Positions 44,007 through 52,284 of a DNA stretch of 64,000 bases are shown in pieces. Location: positions 930,001 through 994,000 of the forward strand of contig NZ_FOXS01000001.1 in NCBI RefSeq assembly GCF_900115775.1, in the 5' to 3' direction. The DNA comes from Hymenobacter arizonensis. GTDB lineage: Bacteria > Bacteroidota > Bacteroidia > Cytophagales > Hymenobacteraceae. Numbering within the stretch: position 1 is the first letter of the stretch; the number at the start of each line of letters is the position of its first letter. The position numbers and the translations under genes were made by a program. Under the pieces are notes generated by a model. That model made no database searches, was not told the DNA's origin, and saw only the letters and a list, made by a program, of their open reading frames with translations.

Positions 44007-45259
44007 GCGCGCGGCAAAGGGGCTGAGGTACTGGCAGCGACGGGCGCGAGGAGCTGTTCATACAAACCAACAAACCGCTGCACCACTTGGCCATTATCAT
44101 AAAGCTCGAGGACGGTGCGTTTGGCAGCCAGGCCAATCTGAGTGGTCGGCAGCTCGCCGCGGGCCCAGGCGCGCAGGGCGGTCAGCCATTCTTCGACCGA
44201 GTCGCGCAGCACGATGTCGTGCCCGTCGCGCACGGCAATGCCTTCGGCGCCGAGGCGGGTGCTCAGGACCGGCTTGCCTAAGGTCATGCCTTCAATGATT
44301 TTGATGCGCATGCCGCCTCCGCTCAGCAGCGGCACCACCATCAGGTCGTACTGCTGCATGAAGGCGGGGGCCGACTTCACAAAGCCGTGCACGATGACGT
44401 TGTCGGTGCGGGGTGCCAGTAGGCTGTCGGGGGTGCCGCTGCCCGCAATGTGCAGCTCCACGTCGGGCATTTCGGCGTGGAACGTGGGCCACACCTCACG
44501 CAGCAGCCACTCCACGCCTTCCAGGTTGGGCAGCCAGTTCAAAGAGCCTATCATGAAGAGAGTGCGCGGCTTGGGCGTGACGGCGGGGTCGGGCTGAAAG
44601 CGGGCCAGCTCCACTCCTGCCGGAATAAACTCCACCGGCTCGGGGCAACCGATGCCGCGCAGGCGCTCGACATCATCGGGCGTGATGGCCGCCACGGCAT
44701 CAAACTGGAGCAGGTGGCGGCGCTCAAACACTTCGAGCCGGCGGGCCATGGTGCGCAGCAGGAAACGCTTGATGGGGTTGGCCTCGCGCCCGGCCAGCAT
44801 CTTCCAGATGGTGTATTCGAGGTTGTGGGCGCGCAAAACCAGCGGAGGAACGGTCAGCTCGGCGCTGTGCTGGCGGCCCAGGTACTCGGCGTACCAGGCC
44901 ACGAACGTGCCTTCCATTTGCACCAAATCAATTTTCTCGGTGCGCAGGAGCTCAACGAGCTTCTCCCCGACCAAGGAGCTGATGAACCGCTCTGCGATGT
45001 AGGGCTGTCGACTAAAAAGCAGGTTTTTCAGAGCCCGGCGCGGCGAAATATCCGTGTCGATGTCCACCGTCACCAATCGAAAATTGGGACCCAGGTGGTC
45101 GAGAGCATCAGCCGGCTGGTGGTGCTTGGGCGTGTTGATGGCCAGCATCGTGACGCGGTGGCCTGCCTGCACCAGGCCCGCCGCAACGTCATGCATGGCA
45201 ATGGCTCCCCCAGTGGTAAGTGGAAACGGAACGCGAGGGATGAGTTGCAGAATGTGCAT
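44003..45259 (-). CDS. GT4-family glycosyltransferase
   Basis: A 418-residue paralogue-like glycosyltransferase, again with the N-terminal LIPRVPFPLTTGGAIAMHD and a donor half with EFIPAGVELARF, LFMIGSLNWLPNLEG, VEWLLREVWP, HGFVKSAPAFMQQYD and GGGMRIKIIEGMTLGKP. The ATG at 45259 is chosen because HILQLIPRVPFP is the normal beginning; an in-frame start 63 bases upstream lies before the promoter-like box. A TAnnTTTG box ends 8 bases before this ATG. Its stop overlaps the next glycosyltransferase start. Confidence 0.85.
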   Translation of the reverse strand: MHILQLIPRVPFPLTTGGAIAMHDVAAGLVQAGHRVTMLAINTPKHHQPADALDHLGPNFRLVTVDIDTDISPRRALKNLLFSRQPYIAERFISSLVGEKLVELLRTEKIDLVQMEGTFVAWYAEYLGRQHSAELTVPPLVLRAHNLEYTIWKMLAGREANPIKRFLLRTMARRLEVFERRHLLQFDAVAAITPDDVERLRGIGCPEPVEFIPAGVELARFQPDPAVTPKPRTLFMIGSLNWLPNLEGVEWLLREVWPTFHAEMPDVELHIAGSGTPDSLLAPRTDNVIVHGFVKSAPAFMQQYDLMVVPLLSGGGMRIKIIEGMTLGKPVLSTRLGAEGIAVRDGHDIVLRDSVEEWLTALRAWARGELPTTQIGLAAKRTVLELYDNGQVVQRFVGLYEQLLAPVAASTSAPLPRA

Positions 45260-45267
45260 GGAGGGCA

Positions 45268-45275
45268 CAAAGGTA
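45268..45275 (-). promoter_or_regulatory. Candidate promoter for the glycosyltransferase pair
   Basis: On the minus strand TACCTTTG matches the -7 consensus, with TTG at 45294-45296 about 18 bases further upstream as a -33 element. The box ends 8 bases before the ATG, so the leader would be very short. Confidence 0.5.
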
Positions 45276-45331
45276 GGAAGCGCCCCGAAGTAGCAACTCC
45301 AAAACTCGCGCTTAGTGCCCAAGAGCAGTGC

Positions 45332-46387
45332 TTACAGCTGCCGAAATCGAACTTCAAACCGGTCCATCTGCTCCTCGTTGCCGAGCAAAAGCAGCACGTC
45401 GCCGGGTACGGGCACGTAGTCTACCGATGGGCTCATGGTAAGGGCGCCGCTGGCTTGCCGCAAGCCAATGACGGTAGCTCCCGAAGTAGAGCAAACGTCC
45501 ATTTCGCGCAAGCTGATGCTCTTAAACTCTTGTCGTAGTTGGTCGTAGTTGATTTCCTCCAAACGCAGTTTGTCAGAGCTAAGGTTGGTGATGAGGTCGA
45601 GAAAACGGATGACTTCCGGCCGAACCACCAACTTGGCCATGTGCGAACCGCCAATCTCATCGGGCATCACCACTGAGTCGGCCCCGGCCGACAAAAGCTT
45701 GCTTTCCGACGTTTTTTGAGAAGCGCGGGCAATGATTTTGAGGCGGGGATTGAGGGCTCGGGCGGAGAGCGCAACAAACACGTTGTCAGCATCCTTAGGC
45801 AGCGCCGTGATGAGTGCCGAAGCCCGCTCCACTCCAGCCTGATGAAGCACGAGGTCCATGGTGGCATCGCCACACACGGTAATGATTAGTCCGCCCGGCA
45901 AACCATCGCCGCTGTAGTCCTCGCCGGTGGTGCCTTCGGTAGTGCGCTGCATCAGCTCTTTGTCGACCTCCACTACCACTACCTGGGCCCCATTGGCTCG
46001 AAGCTCCTGATAGGCGCGGCGCCCGTTTCGGCCAAAGCCACACACAATGACATGACCTTTAAAGTGTTTGATTTCCTGGTCGGTCCGAATCATTCTGAAG
46101 ATTTTGCGTAGCTCCCCGTCGAAAATAAACGATGACAGCACCGATACAAGGTAGGCCACCACCACGAGGTTGTAGAGAATAAAGAAGGAAACGAACAACC
46201 GGCCCGCGTTCGACAACGGGTGCAACTCGCTGAAACCCACCGTCGAGACGGTGATGACCGTCATGTAGAAGGCATCAATCAGGTTGAATCCTTCAATGTA
46301 GACGAAGCCCGCCATGCCGATAACCAAGCTCGAAACCGCAATGGTCACAGCCAGGATGAGGCGGGTAAAATGGACGCGCTTTAACAT
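45332..46387 (-). CDS. Potassium channel with TrkA-N/TrkA-C (RCK) domains
   Basis: A 351-residue two-helix K+ channel of the MthK/Kch type. Helices are at about residues 8-30 and 63-88 around the pore helix and filter VITVSTVGFSE. The RCK-N domain starts with HVIVCGFGRNGRRAYQEL, and the dinucleotide-binding GFGRNG is intact. A C-terminal TrkA-C part begins near DLITNLSSDKLRLEE and ends in a strand pair. It sits in the inner membrane and is gated by ligand. It precedes the glycosyltransferase pair with 72 bases between them. Confidence 0.9.
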   Translation of the reverse strand: MLKRVHFTRLILAVTIAVSSLVIGMAGFVYIEGFNLIDAFYMTVITVSTVGFSELHPLSNAGRLFVSFFILYNLVVVAYLVSVLSSFIFDGELRKIFRMIRTDQEIKHFKGHVIVCGFGRNGRRAYQELRANGAQVVVVEVDKELMQRTTEGTTGEDYSGDGLPGGLIITVCGDATMDLVLHQAGVERASALITALPKDADNVFVALSARALNPRLKIIARASQKTSESKLLSAGADSVVMPDEIGGSHMAKLVVRPEVIRFLDLITNLSSDKLRLEEINYDQLRQEFKSISLREMDVCSTSGATVIGLRQASGALTMSPSVDYVPVPGDVLLLLGNEEQMDRFEVRFRQL

Positions 46388-46446
46388 TGATTCATGGGGA
46401 CAGCCACTGGTGTTCTACCCGAAAGCGAGCACAATAATAGGCACCG

Positions 46447-48543
46447 CTACGCCCCGCGCGGAATCACAGTGCCCAGCATACCGGCAAGCTGATTGTCGAG
46501 CTGCTTGAGGTTTTTGATTTGGCCCAGAATCTCAAACATCTCCGCGTCGTCAAGGCCGGGCAGGCGCAGGCGCTCCATGGCACGGTCCAGCTCTCGCTGG
46601 ACATGCACCTTGTTGAGGCGGAGCACGGCGTTGTCGCAGGCCAGCTTGGGCATGTCGACTTCGTTGAAAACGTAGATTTCTTTGGTGCGCCAGTTAGGGC
46701 TAAGCTCGTAGCGCTCCGTGGCCAGGTCGGTGATGAGACTGCGGATGTCGGCCCGCTCGTTTTGGGCCAGCAGGCGGGCGTCGGGAAAGCGGCCGGCCAG
46801 CAGTTCTTGGCGACAGATTTCCCACATCTCGGCAAAGAGCGGCGTTTTGAAGGGCGCCTCCTCCAGCTGATTGAGCAGGTAAGCGGCCACGCTGACTTCG
46901 GTTTCTACTTCGAGTGAGGAGTATAACACCAGCAGCCGCAGCACTTCCCGCTCGCACACCTTGAGCATGTCGGGCAGGTCTTCCTGCTCGGCCTCCGACG
47001 GCGTGGACTGGTAGCTGACGCCGACACCAAGTATTTCCACGGTGGCTTCGTGGCCGCCATACATCAGCATTTCGGCCTCTTCCTCGTCCGACATGGGGCG
47101 GGCGGCTGGGGCCTGGCGACTGCTATTGTTACTGCTGGGCGGGTAGCCGGTGTTGGCGCTGCCGGCGCCGTTGCCGTAGTTCCCGGCGTTGCCGCCGCTG
47201 CTTTGCTTGGCCGCGGGAGACTTTACCAGCTTGTTGTATTCGGTGATGAGCACCTGCTCGTCGATGCCGAACGTGGCCGAGGTCTGCTGCAAAAACACCT
47301 GCCGCTTGATGGCGTCGGGCACCTTGGCAATGCTGTGCAGCACGTCGCGGATGGCCTCGGCCTTCTTCACTGGGTCGTTGCTGGCCTCGCGGGCCACCAG
47401 CGTGGTTTTGAAGCTGATAAAGTCCTGGCTCTGGTTCTCGATGTAGTCGGTGAAGCGCTTGTCGCCGACTTTACGGATGTAGCTGTCGGGGTCGTCGCCG
47501 TCGGGGAAGAGCACCACGCGCACGTTCAGGCCGCCTTCGAGCAGCAAATCGGTGCCGCGCAGCGACGCTTTAATGCCGGCCGCGTCGCCGTCGTACAGCA
47601 CCGTCACGTTGTCGGAATACCGCTTAATGAGGCGTATCTGGCCTTCGGTGAGTGAGGTGCCCGACGATGCCACTACGTTTTTGATGCCGCCCTGGTAGAG
47701 ACTGAGCACGTCGAGGTAGCCTTCCACGAGGTAGCACACCTCCTGCGTCCGGATGGCCTGCCGGGCCTGAAACAGGCCATACAGCACATCCGACTTGTGG
47801 TAGATGTCCGACTCCGGCGAGTTGAGGTACTTCGCCATCTTATCGTCGCGCTTCAGGGTGCGCGCCCCGAAGCCAACCACCCGGCCGCTGATGTTGTGGA
47901 TGGGAAACATCACGCGGCCCCGGAACCGGTCGTAGCGCCGCCCGGTGTCCTGGCCCTGGTCGTCGGTTTTGGTGACGACGAGTCCGGTTTTTTCCAGATA
48001 TTTCTTCTCGTAGCCGGCCGTTTCAGCGGCTTTCAGCAGGTCGTCCCAGCTATCGAGCGAATAGCCCAGCTCGAACTGCTGAATGGTGGTCAGGTTCAGG
48101 CCCCGCTCTTTGAGGTAACCGTAGCCGATGCTCATGCCCTCCTCGGAGTTCAACAGGAGCTTGTGGTAGTGGTTTTTGGCCCAGTCTGAAACGATGAACT
48201 GCGAGTCCCGCTCGTTCTGCTCCAACTGCTGCTGAGGCGTTTTTTCCTCTTCCTCTATCTCAATGGCGTATTTCTTGGCCAGGTATTTCAGAGCCTCGAC
48301 GTAGCTGGTGCCTTCCACGTCCATCACAAACTGCACCACTCCGCCCGCCTTGCCGCAGCCAAAGCACTTGTAGAGCGACTTAGCTGGGTTGACGGAGAAC
48401 GACGGGGACTTTTCGTTGTGAAACGGGCAGGGCGCCCACAAATTCTGGCCTTTGCGCTTGAGCTGCACGAAGTCGCCGACTACTTCGACAATGTCGGCGG
48501 TTTGGATGATGTGGTCGACTAGTTCTTTGGGGATGCGGGCCAT
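46447..48543 (-). CDS. dnaG: DNA primase
   Basis: Makes RNA primers for replication with the DnaB helicase. It is 698 residues long. The CHC2 zinc finger is CPFHNEKSPSFSVNP with CFGCGKAGG (about 39-70). The RNAP catalytic core follows with YDRFRGRVMFPIHN, and the Toprim site has VTVLYDGDAAGIKAS and FPDGDDPDSYIRK. From about residue 430 there is a disordered Gly/Asn/Ser/Pro linker (SSGGNAGNYGNGAGSANTG), then the C-terminal helicase-interaction region. The linker is longer than in E. coli. The ATG at 48543 is 26 bases from the nested palindrome. Confidence 0.96.
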   Translation of the reverse strand: MARIPKELVDHIIQTADIVEVVGDFVQLKRKGQNLWAPCPFHNEKSPSFSVNPAKSLYKCFGCGKAGGVVQFVMDVEGTSYVEALKYLAKKYAIEIEEEEKTPQQQLEQNERDSQFIVSDWAKNHYHKLLLNSEEGMSIGYGYLKERGLNLTTIQQFELGYSLDSWDDLLKAAETAGYEKKYLEKTGLVVTKTDDQGQDTGRRYDRFRGRVMFPIHNISGRVVGFGARTLKRDDKMAKYLNSPESDIYHKSDVLYGLFQARQAIRTQEVCYLVEGYLDVLSLYQGGIKNVVASSGTSLTEGQIRLIKRYSDNVTVLYDGDAAGIKASLRGTDLLLEGGLNVRVVLFPDGDDPDSYIRKVGDKRFTDYIENQSQDFISFKTTLVAREASNDPVKKAEAIRDVLHSIAKVPDAIKRQVFLQQTSATFGIDEQVLITEYNKLVKSPAAKQSSGGNAGNYGNGAGSANTGYPPSSNNSSRQAPAARPMSDEEEAEMLMYGGHEATVEILGVGVSYQSTPSEAEQEDLPDMLKVCEREVLRLLVLYSSLEVETEVSVAAYLLNQLEEAPFKTPLFAEMWEICRQELLAGRFPDARLLAQNERADIRSLITDLATERYELSPNWRTKEIYVFNEVDMPKLACDNAVLRLNKVHVQRELDRAMERLRLPGLDDAEMFEILGQIKNLKQLDNQLAGMLGTVIPRGA

Positions 48544-48569
48544 AACAACGAACGAAAAGCCGCACGACT

Positions 48570-48654
48570 GTAGCGCGAACTTTGTAGTTCGCGTCCCCGC
48601 GCCGTTCGAATCTGCTGAACGGCGCGGGGACGCGAACTACAAAGTTCGCGCTAC
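48570..48654. repeat. Perfect 38-bp inverted repeat with nested hairpins (REPIN-like)
   Basis: Arms 48570-48607 and 48617-48654 are exact complements around a 9-base centre (48608-48616). Each arm itself contains a smaller hairpin, CGCGAACT-TTGT-AGTTCGCG at 48574-48593, with the mirror copy on the right. Two REP-like hairpins in inverted orientation is the layout called REPIN in other bacteria. It lies between the divergent dnaG and leuS genes. Confidence 0.95.
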
Positions 48655-48675
48655 TTCCGCTACCTCCTACCTTTG
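48645..48675 (+). promoter_or_regulatory. Candidate leuS promoter, partly inside the palindrome
   Basis: TACCTTTG at 48668-48675 matches the -7 consensus. TTCG at 48645-48648, in the right arm of the palindrome, stands 19 bases upstream where -33 TTTG is expected. The leuS ATG is 24 bases further on. Confidence 0.5.
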
Positions 48676-48698
48676 CCCTCGAATAAACTCCGCCGAAG

Positions 48699-51668
48699 AT
48701 GCCCGCATACCGCCCCGAAGAAATCGAAAAGAAGTGGCAAGCCCACTGGAAGGCCCACAGCACTTTCCGAGCACAGAATCATTCCGACAAGCCCAAGTAC
48801 TACGTGCTCGACATGTTCCCCTACCCCTCCGGGGCGGGCCTGCACGTGGGGCACCCGCTGGGCTACATTGCATCCGACATCGTAACGCGCTACAAGCGCC
48901 TGCAGGGCTTCAACGTGCTGCATCCCATGGGCTTCGACTCCTTCGGCCTGCCTGCCGAGCAGTACGCCATTCAGACCGGCCAGCACCCGGCCCTGACCAC
49001 GGAGAAAAACATCGATACCTACATCAAGCAGCTCAGCAGCCTGGGCTTCAGCTATGACTGGGAACGCGAAATCCGCACCTCCGATGCCAGCTACTACAAG
49101 TGGACGCAGTGGATTTTCCTCAAGCTGTTCAATTCCTGGTACAACCTCGACACCGACCGCGCCGAGCCGCTGACCGCGCTCACCGCCCGCTTTGCTGAGC
49201 GCGGCAGCGAAGGCATTAACGCCGCCGGCGATGCCGATGAGCGCCAGGTGTTCACTGCCGGCCAGTGGCAGCTCTTCAACGAGCACCAGAAGCTGGCGGC
49301 CGTGCACCCCTACCGCCTGGCCTACCAGCAAGACACTTACGTGAACTGGTGCGCCGGCCTGGGCACCGTGCTCAGCAACGACGAGGTGAAAGACGGCGTG
49401 TCGGAGCGCGGCGGCTACCCCGTCGAGCGCCGCCTCATGCCCCAGTGGAACCTGCGCATTACGGCCTACGCCGACCGCCTCCTGCAAGGCCTCGACACTA
49501 TCGACTGGCCCGATGCGGTGAAGGAAATGCAGCGCAACTGGATAGGCCGCAGCATTGGCGCCGAAGTCACTTTCCCAGTCAAAGACCACGAAAACGCCCA
49601 AATCAAGGTCTACACCACGCGAGTGGACACCATTTACGGCGCCACGTTCCTGGTGCTGGCCCCCGAGCACGAGCTGGTGGATACGCTGACCACACCCGAG
49701 CAGCGCGCTGCCGTCGACGAGTACATCGCCGCCACCAAGCGCCGCTCGGAACGCGACCGCATGGCCGATACCAAGACCGTATCCGGCGTCTTCACCGGCG
49801 CCTACGGCCTGAACCCGGTGAACAACGAGCCTGTGCAAATCTGGCTGGCCGACTACGTGCTGGCCGGCTACGGCACCGGCGCCGTGATGGCCGTGCCCAG
49901 CGGCGACCAGCGTGACTACGTGTTTGCTCAGCATTTTGGCCTGCCCATCCCGGCCATTTCCGACGCCCAACAGGGCCTCGAAAAGCAAGCCGACCCCACC
50001 AAGGAGGGCCGCTACATCAACTCCGGCATCATCAACGGCCTAACCTATAAGGAGGCCACCACCAAGCTCATCGCCTTCCTCGAAGAGAAAGGCCTGGGCC
50101 GCGGCAAGGTCAATTTCCGCCTGCGCGATTCCATTTTCGGCCGCCAGCGCTACTGGGGCGAGCCCATTCCGATTTACTACAAGGACGGCACCGCCTACGG
50201 CATCGCCGAAAGCGACTTGCCGCTGGTGCTGCCTGAAATCGACGAGTACAAGCCCACCGAAACCGGTGAGCCGCCCCTCGGCCGTGCGCAAAACTGGCTC
50301 TACCGCGACCAGTACCCCTACGAGTTGAGCACCATGCCCGGCTGGGCGGGCTCGTCGTGGTACTACCTCCGCTACATGGACCCGACCAACGAAGCCCGCT
50401 TTGTATCTGAGGAAGCCGAGCAGTACTGGGGCACCGTAGACCTCTACATGGGCGGGGCCGAGCACGCCACCGGCCACTTGCTCTACGCCCGCTTCTGGTA
50501 TCTGTTTTTGAAAGACTTAGGCCTCGTGAGCGGCAACGAGCCTTTCCAGAAGCTGATTAACCAAGGCATGATTCTAGGGCGCTCGAATTTTGTGTACCGT
50601 TTGAATTTAACTTATTCCCAGCCCGATGAAATCGGCAAATCACAAAAGGCGAACGGTCCTTTAGTTTTTGTATCAAAAGGCATCTACGAGCAACTTTCTT
50701 CGAACGAGAATCCATACGAAGTACTAAAAGATAAAAAAGGAGTTGTTCGTACTCGTTTGAGAGAAATAGTCGGTAAGCTTGCAAAGCCAGTTGGTAATAG
50801 TGGGTCTACTGCGAGTGCTCTATTCGGCAGTCCGCTTCTCACTCCTATTCACGCTGATGTGAACATCGTGGAAAACGATGTACTTGACATTGACGCCTTC
50901 AAGAAATGGCGCGATGAATACGAGGGTGCCGAATTTATCCTTGAAGACAACGGCACTTATGTGTGCGGTGTGGAAATCGAGAAGATGTCGAAATCCAAGT
51001 ACAACGTCGTAAGCCCCGACGTTCTAATTGGCAAATATGGCGCCGACGCCCTGCGCCTCTACGAGATGTTCCTCGGCCCGCTAGAGCAGTACAAGCCCTG
51101 GAACACTAACGGCATCAGCGGCGTGGGTACTTTCCTCAAGAAGTTCTGGCGCCTCTTCCACCCCGAAGATGGCCCCCTTGCTGTGACCGACGAGCCCGCC
51201 AACCCGGTCGAATTGAAGGCCCTGCACCGGGCCATTCAGAAGGTGAAGGAGGATATTGAGAAGTTCAGCTTCAACACCTCGGTCAGCATGTTCATGATTA
51301 CCGTGAACGAGCTGACCGCCCTCAACTGCCACAAGCGCGCCGTCCTGGAGCCGCTCGTTCTGTTGCTCTCCCCCTACGCGCCCCACCTGGCTGAGGAGCT
51401 ATGGCAGGAGCTTGGTCACGAGGCCGGCAGCATCAGCAGCGCGGGCTACCCCGAGTTTCGCGAGGAATACCTGGTGGAAGACACCGTGACGTATCCCATT
51501 GCCATCAACGGCAAGGTGCGCGAGCAGTTGCAGTTTGCTGCCGCGGCCACGGCTTCGGAGATTGAAACCGCTGTTTTGGGTTCCGATTTCCTAACGCGGT
51601 TTGGCGAAGGCAAAGCCGCGAAGAAGGTGATTGTGGTGCCCGGCCGCATGGTGAACGTGGTGGTGTAA
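48699..51668 (+). CDS. leuS: Leucyl-tRNA synthetase with an extra AT-rich segment
   Basis: Charges tRNA-Leu. It is 989 residues long, larger than the 850-950 common in bacteria. The class I HIGH motif is HVGH at residues 49-52 and KMSKS is at 762-766. The editing domain occupies about 230-430, with the threonine-rich stretch and TTRVDTIYGATF. Between the conserved GMILGRSNFVYR (about 623-634) and IHADVNIVENDVLD (from 717) lies an extra stretch of about 80 residues. In Bacteroidota relatives this link is much shorter, and the DNA here is visibly richer in A and T. The frame is open throughout, so the enzyme is probably active. Confidence 0.95.
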   Translation: MPAYRPEEIEKKWQAHWKAHSTFRAQNHSDKPKYYVLDMFPYPSGAGLHVGHPLGYIASDIVTRYKRLQGFNVLHPMGFDSFGLPAEQYAIQTGQHPALTTEKNIDTYIKQLSSLGFSYDWEREIRTSDASYYKWTQWIFLKLFNSWYNLDTDRAEPLTALTARFAERGSEGINAAGDADERQVFTAGQWQLFNEHQKLAAVHPYRLAYQQDTYVNWCAGLGTVLSNDEVKDGVSERGGYPVERRLMPQWNLRITAYADRLLQGLDTIDWPDAVKEMQRNWIGRSIGAEVTFPVKDHENAQIKVYTTRVDTIYGATFLVLAPEHELVDTLTTPEQRAAVDEYIAATKRRSERDRMADTKTVSGVFTGAYGLNPVNNEPVQIWLADYVLAGYGTGAVMAVPSGDQRDYVFAQHFGLPIPAISDAQQGLEKQADPTKEGRYINSGIINGLTYKEATTKLIAFLEEKGLGRGKVNFRLRDSIFGRQRYWGEPIPIYYKDGTAYGIAESDLPLVLPEIDEYKPTETGEPPLGRAQNWLYRDQYPYELSTMPGWAGSSWYYLRYMDPTNEARFVSEEAEQYWGTVDLYMGGAEHATGHLLYARFWYLFLKDLGLVSGNEPFQKLINQGMILGRSNFVYRLNLTYSQPDEIGKSQKANGPLVFVSKGIYEQLSSNENPYEVLKDKKGVVRTRLREIVGKLAKPVGNSGSTASALFGSPLLTPIHADVNIVENDVLDIDAFKKWRDEYEGAEFILEDNGTYVCGVEIEKMSKSKYNVVSPDVLIGKYGADALRLYEMFLGPLEQYKPWNTNGISGVGTFLKKFWRLFHPEDGPLAVTDEPANPVELKALHRAIQKVKEDIEKFSFNTSVSMFMITVNELTALNCHKRAVLEPLVLLLSPYAPHLAEELWQELGHEAGSISSAGYPEFREEYLVEDTVTYPIAINGKVREQLQFAAAATASEIETAVLGSDFLTRFGEGKAAKKVIVVPGRMVNVVV

Positions 51669-51692
51669 ACGACCTTAGCTTTTGAATAAAAC

Positions 51693-51728
51693 AGGGCCCG
51701 CAGCTTTCGCCGCGGGCCCTATTATTTT
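51693..51728. terminator. Terminator between leuS and the 87-residue protein gene
   Basis: A 9-bp GC stem AGGGCCCGC / GCGGGCCCT with a 10-base loop and an ATTATTTT tail on the plus strand. It serves leuS and perhaps the convergent gene. Confidence 0.8.
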
Positions 51729-51743
51729 AACCCATACCAGTCC

Positions 51744-52007
51744 TTACCCTACGTTGGTATCCGCTTCCAATAATTGAAAGCCGCCGGCTTCGAGGGCTAC
51801 GCGGATAGCATCCAGGCCTGGGCCGTTGCTGTGGGTTGAGGCAATTTCAGCTTCGCCCTCCTCTAGCCGGTCAACCACGAAGCCCAGTCCGGTGAGCTGC
51901 TCGCGCACTTGCGCAATGGAGTCGGGCCCCTGCATGTTGCCAATGGTCAGAACGTAGCGCACGAGCTGGGAAAGCGCGGCATCGGGATTGTGTTTCGGGG
52001 AGTCCAT
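51744..52007 (-). CDS. Small cytosolic protein, ferredoxin-like (HMA-like) fold suspected
   Basis: An 87-residue protein. The segment YVLTIGNMQGPDSIAQVREQ followed by GFVVDRLEEGEAEIAST and an alternate helix-strand ending GFQLLEADTNVG follows the beta-alpha-beta-beta-alpha-beta order of heavy-metal-associated (HMA) domains. The metal-binding CxxC that should follow the first strand is replaced by NMQGPDS, with no cysteine anywhere. I infer a fold only; no function. It is convergent with leuS. Confidence 0.6.
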   Translation of the reverse strand: MDSPKHNPDAALSQLVRYVLTIGNMQGPDSIAQVREQLTGLGFVVDRLEEGEAEIASTHSNGPGLDAIRVALEAGGFQLLEADTNVG

Positions 52008-52071
52008 GGCAAAGGCTGGAGTAGGTACGAATTTTCGCTTATTCTTTTAGCTGCAACGCAGTTATGGTGTT

Positions 52072-52169
52072 GCATGTTTCGTGCAGCTTTACCCGTCAGA
52101 AAGGCTTGCGGCAAGAATTTATTAGGGCCTGGGTCATGGCCGAATATTGTCGGTTTGCATGTTTCATGC
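52072..52169. promoter_or_regulatory. Two operator-like palindromes upstream of the M14 peptidase gene
   Basis: GCATGTTTCGTGC at 52072-52084 and GCATGTTTCATGC at 52157-52169, 85 bases apart. The second is a perfect palindrome (GCATG-TTT-CATGC), the first has one mismatch. Each is followed by a similar GCTTTAYCCGT. They lie between divergent genes, so either could be controlled. Confidence 0.4.
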
Positions 52170-52284
52170 GCACGCTTTATCCGTGAAGCACTAGTATTCT
52201 GCAGGCCTGCCTTTGATAGGTTCAGCATTGCATCTTTGTGTGCAGGCGGCAATATTTCAATTTCTCACGCACACACTCATTTTG

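Noticed and set aside
48660..49988. 442-codon open frame on the minus strand
   Set aside because: Antisense to the N-terminal half of leuS, no recognisable domain.
50570..50960. An intein in leuS
   Set aside because: The extra stretch is only about 80 residues and lacks the splice-junction Cys/Ser/Thr with a terminal His-Asn pair.
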